From: JAPLSN01 sp964482955 | Lineage (GTDB): Bacteria > Spirochaetota > Spirochaetia > Treponematales > UBA12059 | DNA length: 48,072 bases | Reading direction: 5' to 3' | Assembly (NCBI GenBank): GCA_964482955.1 | Contig: CAYZZW010000021.1 | Coordinates: 1 to 48,072 of the forward strand | Shown: piece by piece, positions 8,018-15,072 of the stretch | Layout of the letters: each line of letters begins with the position of its first letter | How positions within the stretch are numbered: the stretch's first letter is position 1 | Notes under the pieces: model-generated | The model's input: only the letters and a program-made list of their open reading frames with translations | What the model was told of the DNA's origin: nothing | Databases searched by the model: none | Position numbers and translations under genes: made by a program

Positions 8018-9073
8018 TTAACGCGGGTCGAGCGGGACCGTGATCAGGAGACCGTTGATGAGCACAGGCAGGGACACCCCGGTGACCATGGAGCCGGCCG
8101 CGAGGAAATTGAGGCCGAGCCCCGGCTGGTCGTTGTAGTAGAGGAAGGCGCCCGTGCCCTGCAGGGCGACGCCCGTACCCGCGATCAGGGTTCCGACGAG
8201 GATCATCGTGTTTTTCCGCCTGACCGCCTTCATGACGATCGCGTACTCGGAGAGATCGAGGGCCGGCGCGGAATCCGCTTCGGTGGCCTTCGGGGCGTCG
8301 ACGGTTTTCGGGGAGTCGACGGCCGGAACCGCGTCCGTCGGCTTGGCGGGAGTTTCAGACTGGGCGGCCGCGGCCGAGCTTTGTTTCGCCTCGAGGTCGG
8401 ACCAGAAGGTCTTGATCTCCGGCGAGAGTTCGGTCCTGGTCGCTTCCACGCGCTCGTCGGATTTCGCGACGGTGACCATCTGCCCCGCTTCGAGCAGGTA
8501 GGTTTGCGGGATCGGTTCGAGTTTTTCCTCCGGGCGCGCCGAGGCGGGCGTCACCTTGGCGGTCACTTCCACGGCGCCTTGGAAGCAGTACACCCGGGAC
8601 ATCGGTTCGCCGGAAGCGCTCGAGGCGTTCCGGGCGGCGATCACGTCATACCCGAAATCGGTGCCGCGCACGCCGGCGGCGGTCGTCGTCGAACGCACTT
8701 CAAAACTGTCCTTGCCGGTCAGCTTGTCCACCTTGGCGCGCATGCGGCCGTAGATGAGCCGGAAGGAGTGCTGGCCCCCCGCGTCGAGCTTGTCGATAAC
8801 GAGGGTGGTGTTCTCCGACAGCTTGAGGGTGTCCTTGCGCGGATAGATCCTGATCTCGAGGAAGGTGCCCTTGCCGGTTTGGACCTGGTCGCCCAGCGCG
8901 AGCTTGAAGCCCGTGACGTCGCCCGGGGATACCGACAGACCCTTACGGATCACGCTCACGTCGTCGCCGTCCGCGAATTCGATCACGGCGTACGGTCCGG
9001 AGGCGGCGGTTTGGGCGGAAACGCCCAGGCAAAGGACGGCGAGGACGAGCCCCGCGACGGTTATGCGCTTCAT
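8018..9073 (-). CDS. FecR-domain exported protein with C-terminal membrane segments
   Basis: A 351-aa protein. Residues 1-20 are a signal peptide (MKRITVAGLVLAVLCLGVSA, likely cut before QTA). Residues about 30-165 form a FecR-type domain: LGDQVQTGKGTFLEIRI, the threshold-like TLKLSENTTLVIDKL, and the strand FEVRSTTTAAGVRGTDFGY, which is the hallmark of the fold. A proline/alanine-rich linker follows (about 215-265), then two hydrophobic segments close to the C-terminus. In spirochaetes and others, stand-alone FecR-domain proteins are periplasmic or surface-anchored, and this one need not be linked to iron. The ATG at 9073 is chosen because the signal peptide starts there and a strong promoter ends 7 nt upstream; the 96-residue upstream extension is arginine-rich and antisense to another gene. 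Confidence 0.85.
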   Translation of the reverse strand: MKRITVAGLVLAVLCLGVSAQTAASGPYAVIEFADGDDVSVIRKGLSVSPGDVTGFKLALGDQVQTGKGTFLEIRIYPRKDTLKLSENTTLVIDKLDAGGQHSFRLIYGRMRAKVDKLTGKDSFEVRSTTTAAGVRGTDFGYDVIAARNASSASGEPMSRVYCFQGAVEVTAKVTPASARPEEKLEPIPQTYLLEAGQMVTVAKSDERVEATRTELSPEIKTFWSDLEAKQSSAAAAQSETPAKPTDAVPAVDSPKTVDAPKATEADSAPALDLSEYAIVMKAVRRKNTMILVGTLIAGTGVALQGTGAFLYYNDQPGLGLNFLAAGSMVTGVSLPVLINGLLITVPLDPR

Positions 9074-9080
9074 GGATCGA

Positions 9081-9109
9081 ATTCTACCATATGAAAGGCC
9101 ATTTATCAA
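9081..9109 (-). promoter_or_regulatory. Promoter of the FecR-domain gene (leaderless)
   Basis: The minus strand carries TTGATA (9109-9104), 17 bp, then TAGAAT (9086-9081), followed after 7 nt by the ATG. There is no Shine-Dalgarno. Both hexamers match the sigma-70-type consensus at five of six and four of six positions or better. Transcription should begin at or beside the A of the ATG. Confidence 0.7.
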
Positions 9110-9148
9110 CGAACGGCCGCGGATCGGTCCCCGCCCCGGTCGTCGGCA

Positions 9149-9178
9149 TTGAAAACGGCGCCGCCGACAGGCTATAGT
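9149..9178 (+). promoter_or_regulatory. Promoter of the 320-aa hypothetical gene (leaderless)
   Basis: TTGAAA (9149-9154), an 18-bp spacer and TATAGT (9173-9178) are followed after 7 nt by the ATG at 9186. No Shine-Dalgarno is present. It is divergent from the FecR promoter. Confidence 0.7.
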
Positions 9179-9185
9179 TCGACCG

Positions 9186-10148
9186 ATGATCGACCTCCTC
9201 GACGAGCTCAACCTGTCCCGCGGCGACTCCCTCGTCGAGGAAGCGGCCGCCTCCGGGCCGGCGCGCGGTTCGACGGGCGGATCGTTCCGGTACAAATTCA
9301 ACCAAAACGAGGATTTCTTCGTCGAGCTCGATTCGCCCGTGGTCGTGCCGCGCCTCCCCATCCACCACGACGTGCGCCGCGACGAACCGGGACCCGAATA
9401 TTCGGGCGCGATGGCGCTCGCCGTACGCCGGCTCGCCGAAGCCGCTCCCGAGGCGTTCGAGGGTCTCCGCTACGCCTTCGACCCCGCCGACATCCTGAGG
9501 CCCGCCTTCTTCGCCCCGCTCGATCACGGTTCGGCGCGCTACCTCTACATCCTGCGTTTCGACCTCCTCATGAAGCCGTACGGCGCGCGCGTGATCACCC
9601 CCGGCACGAACGACCTCACGCCCGAATACGAAACGAAACGCGTCTTCTTCGAAAGCGAGCTCGTGCCGATCCGTGGTTCCGCCGGCGCGGGCGAGCGCGT
9701 GTTCAAGCTCATGCCCTACGTCTCGGACACGTGGATCGGCGAGACCGGCAAGGGCTACCAGGTGCGCGGCATCTGGATGGACAACGACCTCACGCGCTTC
9801 TTCACGAAGATCTTCCTGCCTCCCGACCGCCGGATGCATCCCTTCTATCCGCTCTTCTGCAAGTACAAGTCCATCTGCTGCTTCGTGCCCGGCTTCGGCA
9901 CGAAGGCGCGCGAACGCATGCTGCCCTTCGTCACGGACGCCATCGGCTACCTCGTTCCGGAGATGGACAGGATCCAGTCGGTGCTCAGGCACCGCGGCTT
10001 TTCCGAGGAGCTTCCCGACTTCACCGACCTCCGCGACCGGGCGCCGGAAGCCTGGCGCGATTTCTTCGGGGGCGTTGCCGTCTCCGCCTACCTCAACGAA
10101 TGGGACATGAAGGAGTACTCGTTTGACTTTCCCGCCCTCCTCGCCTAG
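9186..10148 (+). CDS. Conserved-looking hypothetical protein, 320 aa
   Basis: A soluble-looking 320-aa protein with no signal peptide, no membrane segment and no recognised family motif. It has many aromatic and charged residues in ordered-looking stretches (SARYLYILRFDLLMKPYGARV, GYQVRGIWMDNDLTRFFTKIF) and two adjacent cysteines in KYKSICCFVPGFG (near residue 235). The start is supported by the promoter ending 7 nt upstream. Its last 26 bases overlap the start of murD, and the murD Shine-Dalgarno lies inside it, so the two genes are translationally coupled. The link to murD suggests a possible cell-envelope or division role, but nothing more specific can be claimed. Confidence 0.75.
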   Translation: MIDLLDELNLSRGDSLVEEAAASGPARGSTGGSFRYKFNQNEDFFVELDSPVVVPRLPIHHDVRRDEPGPEYSGAMALAVRRLAEAAPEAFEGLRYAFDPADILRPAFFAPLDHGSARYLYILRFDLLMKPYGARVITPGTNDLTPEYETKRVFFESELVPIRGSAGAGERVFKLMPYVSDTWIGETGKGYQVRGIWMDNDLTRFFTKIFLPPDRRMHPFYPLFCKYKSICCFVPGFGTKARERMLPFVTDAIGYLVPEMDRIQSVLRHRGFSEELPDFTDLRDRAPEAWRDFFGGVAVSAYLNEWDMKEYSFDFPALLA

Positions 10149-11547
10149 CGGCGCGCCTAACGGTGTGCCTAGCGGCGCGCCTGACGGCGCACCCGGATCC
10201 TACGCGGGCGCCCGCGTCACCGTGATGGGCCTCGGCCTGAACGGCGGCGGCCTCGCGGTCGCCCGCTTCCTCGCCACGCGGGGCGCCGTCGTCACCGTCA
10301 CTGACATGAAGGACGAAGCCGCGCTCGCCGAATCGGTGAAAGCCCTCGACGACCTGCCGATCCGCTTCGTGCTCGGCCGCCATGACCTGTCCGATTTTTC
10401 CGACGCCGATTTCGTCGTGAAGAATCCCGCCGTGAAGCCGGACTCGCCCTACCTCGCCGCGGCGCGCCGCGTCGAGACCGACCTGTCGCTGTTCCTGTCC
10501 GCGTGCCGCGCGCCGATCATCGCGATCACCGGCTCCAAGGGCAAGTCGACGACCGCGTCCGCCATCCACCACATCCTCTCGTCCGCGGGCAAGTGCTTCC
10601 TCGGCGGCAACATCACCGTGTCGCCCCTCGGCTTCCTCGACGAAGCCGGGTCGGGCACGCCCGTCGTCCTCGAGCTGTCGAGCTGGCAGCTCGGGGACCT
10701 CAAGGGCCGCGGCCTCCTCAAGCCGGTCATCGCGGTGCTCACGCGCATCGTGCCCGACCACCTGGACCGTTACGGCAACATGGAGGCCTACGTCGCGGAC
10801 AAGCGCCTCGTGTACGCCGACCAGGACGCGTCGTGCTTCACGATCTGCGACCGGGACGACGAATACGGCCGCTCCTTCGCCTCCGAGACGCGCGGCCGGG
10901 TGCGTTGGTACGCCGACGAACTCCCGCCCGGCGAGACCGGCGCCTACTTCGACGGCCGGATCGGACTGTACGTCGACGGCCGCACGCGCGAGCAGCTGAT
11001 CCCCGAGCGGCTCCTCGTGCCGGGGCCGCACGCGCGACGCAACCTCCTCGCGGCGGCGCTCGCGTGCCGCGTCTACGGCATGCCGGCGGACGCCATCGCG
11101 AAGGCGGTGGCCACGTTCAAGGGCATCGAGCACCGGCTGGAAGCCTGCGGCGAGGCGGGCGGCGTCAAGTTCTACAACGATTCGGCGGCGACGGTGCCGG
11201 AAGCCGTGGCGGCGGCGGTGGCGTCCTTCGACGCGCCGCCCGTCCTCGTCACCGGCGGCACCGACAAGGGACTCGACTTCGCGCCGATCCGCGCCTCGTA
11301 CGCCAGGGCCAAGCGCGTCGTCCTGCTTTCTGGCACGGGCACCGACAAGATCCGCGCCATCCTCGACGAGGACGGCGTCCGGTACGACGGCCCCTTCGAC
11401 GACCTCGAGCAGGCGGTGCGCGCCGCGCTCCGGGCCGCGGCGACCGGCGACGTGATCGTCTTTTCGCCGGGCTGCACGTCGTTCGGGATGTTCCGCAACG
11501 AATTCGACCGTGGCCGGAAATTCAAGGCCGTCGTCGCCGGGCTGTAG
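10123..11547 (+). CDS. murD: UDP-N-acetylmuramoyl-L-alanine--D-glutamate ligase MurD
   Basis: A 474-aa Mur ligase. Residues about 30-125 form the Rossmann-like UMAG-binding domain (RVTVMGLGLNGGG). The ATP-binding central domain starts with AITGSKGKSTTAS (P-loop GSKGKST, 137-143). The C-terminal domain includes HRLEACGEAGGVKFYNDS and a late VIVFSPGCTSFGMF typical of MurD (LLSPACASFDMF in other bacteria), which separates it from MurC, MurE and MurF. It adds D-glutamate to UDP-MurNAc-L-Ala in the cytoplasm. The TTG at 10123 is chosen as start because AAGGAG lies 7 nt upstream. The first 25 residues are an odd repeated tail, four copies of Gly-Ala/Val-Pro-X encoded by four 12-bp units (10150-10197) lying just after the stop of the previous gene. 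Confidence 0.93.
   Translation: MTFPPSSPSGAPNGVPSGAPDGAPGSYAGARVTVMGLGLNGGGLAVARFLATRGAVVTVTDMKDEAALAESVKALDDLPIRFVLGRHDLSDFSDADFVVKNPAVKPDSPYLAAARRVETDLSLFLSACRAPIIAITGSKGKSTTASAIHHILSSAGKCFLGGNITVSPLGFLDEAGSGTPVVLELSSWQLGDLKGRGLLKPVIAVLTRIVPDHLDRYGNMEAYVADKRLVYADQDASCFTICDRDDEYGRSFASETRGRVRWYADELPPGETGAYFDGRIGLYVDGRTREQLIPERLLVPGPHARRNLLAAALACRVYGMPADAIAKAVATFKGIEHRLEACGEAGGVKFYNDSAATVPEAVAAAVASFDAPPVLVTGGTDKGLDFAPIRASYARAKRVVLLSGTGTDKIRAILDEDGVRYDGPFDDLEQAVRAALRAAATGDVIVFSPGCTSFGMFRNEFDRGRKFKAVVAGL
10150..10197 (+). repeat. Four 12-bp tandem repeats in the murD N-terminus
   Basis: Four consecutive 12-bp units of the form GG(C/T)G(C/T)(G/A)CC(T/C)NNN encode Gly-Ala-Pro-Asn, Gly-Val-Pro-Ser, Gly-Ala-Pro-Asp and Gly-Ala-Pro-Gly. 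They begin two bases after the stop codon of the upstream overlapping gene and precede the first conserved strand of MurD. Confidence 0.8.
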
Positions 11548-11584
11548 GCGGGCCGTCCGCGGCGAGGCCGCGGGCACGGCCCGC
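11548..11584. terminator. Strong hairpin between convergent murD and MEMO genes
   Basis: The arms are 11548-11563 and 11567-11584, GC-only apart from a few bases, with a 2-nt bulge and a 3-nt loop, placed immediately after the murD stop and 6 nt from the stop of the convergent gene. There is no U-tract on either strand, so it may block read-through without being a classical intrinsic terminator. Confidence 0.45.
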
Positions 11585-11589
11585 CGCGC

Positions 11590-12432
11590 TCACTCCGCGG
11601 CGTACGCGATCGACGCGTACCCCACGAACGATTCGGCCGCCGCGACGTCGAGGCTGCTCCCGAGCGCCAGCAGGGCCGAACGCGGGGCGACCGCCCGTCC
11701 CGCGTAGCCGATGGCCGCGCACACGGCGCCCGGCGAACAGGCCGCGCCGTCCTCCACCGCCTTCCGGAGCGCCTCCGCCGCGCCGAACGCGAGGGCGGCG
11801 TCCGCGAATTCGCGGTCGTTGCGCGCCGCCCACGCGACCGCGCCGGGCCCGCGTCCGGCCGGCTCGAAGCCGTAGGCCGGACCGTAGTGCGTGAGATCGG
11901 TGCTCGCCACGAAAAGTATCTTCCGCCCCGCGTCGGCCGCCGCGAGCGCCACGGCTTCCCCGACGCCGATCGCGTCGAGATCCGCGCTGGCGCGAAGCCA
12001 GAGGAGGCGCGCCTTCGGGTAGCGCGCGCGCGCGAAGGGAACGAGGACTTCCACGGTGTTGTCGGCGTGTCGGTCGGGCGAGAAGGCGATGCCGAGCGCT
12101 TCGAGCCGGCTCAAGACCGCCTTTCGGAGTTCGACGTCGGCCTCGACCGTCCCGAACGGGCTCTCGAAGGCGTCCTCCGCCGCGTAGAGCGCCGGCACGC
12201 CGGCGGGCAGATGTCCGCCGACGATCGCCACCGTCTCGACGTCCTCGACACCCGAGCGGAAGCCCGTCCACGCGAGACGGCCCGAATAGGCCCAGCCCGC
12301 GTGCGGCGCGACGATGGCGAGCGACGCGCGGGCGGGCGCCCCTCCGCCTTCCCAGGCTTCGATCTCGCGCGAGACTTCATCCCCGGTGCGGGGATACCAA
12401 CCGTAGGGCAAGGATCTGGCTCTGACGTTCAT
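11590..12432 (-). CDS. MEMO-family protein (AmmeMemoRadiSam protein B-like)
   Basis: A 280-aa protein with the MEMO family pattern: PHAGWAYSG near residue 44 (normally PHAG..YSG), HADNTVEVLVPFARARYP near 120 (normally EHSIEVQLPFL) and STDLTHYGPAYG near 177 (normally SSDLSHY). These positions line a metal or active-site pocket related to extradiol dioxygenases; the family function in bacteria is not settled. The ATG has a close Shine-Dalgarno (GGGGAGG). The common partners, an AMMECR1 protein and a radical SAM protein, are not beside it. It converges on murD and diverges from the GGDEF-like gene. Confidence 0.85.
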   Translation of the reverse strand: MNVRARSLPYGWYPRTGDEVSREIEAWEGGGAPARASLAIVAPHAGWAYSGRLAWTGFRSGVEDVETVAIVGGHLPAGVPALYAAEDAFESPFGTVEADVELRKAVLSRLEALGIAFSPDRHADNTVEVLVPFARARYPKARLLWLRASADLDAIGVGEAVALAAADAGRKILFVASTDLTHYGPAYGFEPAGRGPGAVAWAARNDREFADAALAFGAAEALRKAVEDGAACSPGAVCAAIGYAGRAVAPRSALLALGSSLDVAAAESFVGYASIAYAAE

Positions 12433-12494
12433 CGTTCCTCCCCGGCCGCCGTAGGGCGGCCTCGGAGCCTCGGGCTCCTCGGTCGCGTTTTTCC

Positions 12495-12524
12495 GTGGCG
12501 GGGGCCATACTTTCAGTATATACT
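12495..12524 (+). promoter_or_regulatory. Candidate promoter of the degenerate GGDEF gene
   Basis: TATACT (12519-12524) lies 7 nt before the ATG at 12532. The hexamer 18 bp upstream (GTGGCG) is a poor -35. An in-frame ATG at 12526 is only 1 nt beyond the -10 box and would lie upstream of the transcription start, which is why 12532 is preferred as the start codon. Confidence 0.45.
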
Positions 12525-12531
12525 CATGGCG

Positions 12532-13971
12532 ATGAAATCAAGATCAGTCGTTTTCCTGTCGATCCTGAGCGCGCTCGCCTTCTCAGCGGCCATCGGTCTC
12601 TCCGCCTGGCGGATCGCGCTCGTCGTGGACGCGCGGTCGGCGGAAGCGGAATCGTCCTTCGCCTTCATCGAAAAAACGGCGCGCGCCCTGCTCGCCGATC
12701 CGTCCGGCCTCCGCGACGAGCGCTGGCGAGGGGCGATGAAGGCGGAGTATCGCCGGAGTCAGTCGCTCCTGTCCGTCGCCGTGCGTTCCGAGACGCGCGG
12801 CATCCGCTACCTCCTGCCCGCCGACAATCCCTACCTGGCCCCGACGGGCGACGAAGTGGCTTATGCCGTGCCGACGCTCACCGTCGCGCTCCGCACGGCG
12901 ACCTTCGCCTCCGGTCCCGAACTCCTCTCGGTGGACGCCCTCTACGCCACGATCGGCCAGGGCGAACTGTTCGACGCCCTCCTTCCCGGCCTCGTCGTGG
13001 CCGCGGCGTGGACCCTGCTCTGCCTCGGCTTCCTGGGCTTGGCCGGGCTCTCTTCCGGCCGGCGATCGGCACCGGTACCCGCCGGCGACGCGATCGGAAC
13101 CGAAGCGTACGTTTCCGCGGAAGAACCACTTCCCGCGGGCTTCATCCCCGACGACGTGCCGCCGCTCGCGCGCCAAATCGACGGGGAAGACGGACGCACC
13201 GCCCCCGAAACGATCGCGGGGATTCCCGATCTCGCTCCCGAAGTCTTCGCGGAAACGGAAGCGACTTCGCTGTCGTCGGCGCCGCCCGACATCGAATGGT
13301 TCGACGACCGCGACGGATCGCCGCGCTCCGCGGCGCCCGACGAAGGCTCGGGCGCGCAACCCTCGTCCGTCATTACGGCCGCGTCCGTCGGAACGGCCGA
13401 GTCCGTCGATACGGCCGAGTCCGCCGACGCGACCGGCCTACAGACGGAAGGCGACCGGAAACCGACGGGCTTGTATTCGCCCGACACGGGGCTCGGCTGG
13501 GAATCCTATCTCGGCGAACGGCTCGACGCCGAACTCCGGCGCTCGGCGTCATTCGAGCAGGATCTCGCGCTCGTTCTCGTGCTCTACGAGGAAGCCGCCC
13601 CGACCGAGACGGCCCACGTCGTGTGCGCCAAGACCGCCATCGATTTCTTCGGCTTCCGAGACCTCTCCTTCGAGCGCGGCGAGCGCGGTTTCGCCTTCGT
13701 ACTCCCGAACGTCGACGTCGACCACGCGCTCCGCATGTCGGAGGAGTTCTTCAAGAAGGCCACCTTCGTCCTCAAGAGCTACCGGGATCCGCTGTCGTAC
13801 CTCGACCTCCATATCGGCATTTCCTCGCGCGCCGGCCGCCTCATCCCGGCGGCGCGCCTCGTCACGGAAGCCGAGTCGGCCCTGGCCCGCGCGAAGCAGG
13901 AACACGACTCGCACATCGTCGCCTTCGTCGCCAACGTCGACAAGTACCGGTCCTTCATCGCCTCGAAATGA
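12532..13971 (+). CDS. Membrane-anchored protein with degenerate GGDEF-like domain
   Basis: A 479-aa protein. A first membrane helix (about residues 6-28) and a second (about 145-168, LPGLVVAAAWTLLCLGFLGLAGL) bracket a periplasmic segment of about 115 residues. A long acidic Ser/Thr/Pro/Ala-rich linker follows (about 175-305, including repeated SVGTAESVDTAESADAT). The last 165 residues have the GGDEF-domain outline: an initial GLGWESYLGERLDAELRRS helix, a strand LALVLVLYEE, then GERGFAFVLPNV where GGDEF would stand, and a final SIGxxS-like LHIGISSRAG with an ALARAKQE helix. The GGDEF residues are lost, so diguanylate cyclase activity is unlikely. A role as a sensor or scaffold is inferred. 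No Shine-Dalgarno is present; the start was chosen from the promoter position. Confidence 0.7.
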   Translation: MKSRSVVFLSILSALAFSAAIGLSAWRIALVVDARSAEAESSFAFIEKTARALLADPSGLRDERWRGAMKAEYRRSQSLLSVAVRSETRGIRYLLPADNPYLAPTGDEVAYAVPTLTVALRTATFASGPELLSVDALYATIGQGELFDALLPGLVVAAAWTLLCLGFLGLAGLSSGRRSAPVPAGDAIGTEAYVSAEEPLPAGFIPDDVPPLARQIDGEDGRTAPETIAGIPDLAPEVFAETEATSLSSAPPDIEWFDDRDGSPRSAAPDEGSGAQPSSVITAASVGTAESVDTAESADATGLQTEGDRKPTGLYSPDTGLGWESYLGERLDAELRRSASFEQDLALVLVLYEEAAPTETAHVVCAKTAIDFFGFRDLSFERGERGFAFVLPNVDVDHALRMSEEFFKKATFVLKSYRDPLSYLDLHIGISSRAGRLIPAARLVTEAESALARAKQEHDSHIVAFVANVDKYRSFIASK

Positions 13972-14021
13972 GCTGCGCGCGACGTCGGCGCCGCGCCTCC
14001 ATTCGACATCCCGCTTGAAAC

Positions 14022-14065
14022 GAAAAACGCCGGCGGCCGCTTGCATCGCGGCCGCCGGCGTTCGT
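14022..14065. terminator. Bidirectional terminator between convergent genes
   Basis: A perfect 15-bp stem (AACGCCGGCGGCCGC at 14026-14040, its complement at 14048-14062) with a 7-nt loop. On the minus strand it runs into TTTTT, giving a classical terminator for the ABC operon. On the plus strand it ends in GTTCGTT, weaker. It lies between the stops at 13971 and 14080. Confidence 0.85.
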
Positions 14066-14079
14066 TCATCGCCTGAGCT

Positions 14080-15072
14080 TCAGTTCTTCGGGACGACGAG
14101 CTGACTGGGGTACTTGAGCAGGTTCTTGAGCGACCAGGAGGCGACCAGGTAGCGTTCGGCGATCCCGTCGACCGTCGCCGCGAAGCGCCCCTCCGCGTCG
14201 GCCGTTCCCGCCACGCGGAGCGTCCGGCGCGAACCGTCCCCGAGCTCGACCGTGACCGTAACGCCGCCCGCGGCCGGAGCCTCGGAGCCGAAGCTCTCCG
14301 CCTCGAGCCCCGACAGCGAGCGCGCGAGCCGGTCGACCGCTGAGGCGTCCAGCTGGAGCGCGTCGAGTCCGACGGCGATCCACCCCTTCTTTTCGTCGCG
14401 CTCGAGCGCGTAGTTCGCGGAAAAGGCTTCGGGCTTCGAGCCTTCGGTCGCGGGATATTCGAGACTTCCCGAAACGGACAGCCGTTGGATCGAATCCACC
14501 GGGAAAGCGTCGCGGAAGAGCCTGAGGTCGTACCAGGACTTGGCGCCCGAGCTCAGGTAGCCCGCGAAGGCGCCCGGGACGAGATACGCGTCCGGCTTGC
14601 CCGCGAGGGCGACGTAGACCGCCCCGCCCGCCTGGGCGTAGCCGCCGACGGAGAGCTCCGCGACGGGCGAGCCGTCCGCGCGCTTCACAGAGACGCGTTT
14701 GGCGTCCGCGCCGAGCCCGAGCTTGTCGGCCGCGGCCGAGAGCTTGCCCACGCGCTCGAGGCGCTTCACGAGCGCGAGTTCCTTGAGGAAGGAGTCGACG
14801 CGGCTGCCGAGGACCGGCAGCGAGCGGCCGTCGGCTTCGATCGCCCACGTATCGCCCTGCTTGAGGATCGAATACGTCTCCGCGCCGCCCACGTCTATGC
14901 GCGCGATGCCGTCCGGGTAGCCGGCCTTGCCGGACTTGCCCGGCAGTATGGTGCCGGCCGACGCGCGCGCGGCGCCCGCCTCCGGCGAAAACACGGCGCC
15001 GAGGACGAGGGACAGCGCGAAGAACGCGATGCATCCGAGGAGGATCTTGACTTTCGCCCGGTAGGTGATCAT
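14080..15072 (-). CDS. DUF4340-type protein of the gld-like ABC system
   Basis: A 330-aa protein with one N-terminal membrane helix (about residues 9-28) followed by a large extracytoplasmic beta-rich region. It has the DUF4340 outline: an early conserved region on side-chain readout (ARIDVGGAETYSILKQGDTWAIEADGRSLPVLGSRVDSFLKELALVKRLERVG) and a later SWYDLRLF segment. It is the last gene of a four-gene operon and overlaps the GldG-like gene by ATGA. In other bacteria the same set (ATPase, permease, GldG, DUF4340) forms an uncharacterised ABC complex related to the gliding-motility system. In a non-gliding cell it may act in envelope transport. Function is inferred from the neighbours only. 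Confidence 0.8.
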   Translation of the reverse strand: MITYRAKVKILLGCIAFFALSLVLGAVFSPEAGAARASAGTILPGKSGKAGYPDGIARIDVGGAETYSILKQGDTWAIEADGRSLPVLGSRVDSFLKELALVKRLERVGKLSAAADKLGLGADAKRVSVKRADGSPVAELSVGGYAQAGGAVYVALAGKPDAYLVPGAFAGYLSSGAKSWYDLRLFRDAFPVDSIQRLSVSGSLEYPATEGSKPEAFSANYALERDEKKGWIAVGLDALQLDASAVDRLARSLSGLEAESFGSEAPAAGGVTVTVELGDGSRRTLRVAGTADAEGRFAATVDGIAERYLVASWSLKNLLKYPSQLVVPKN

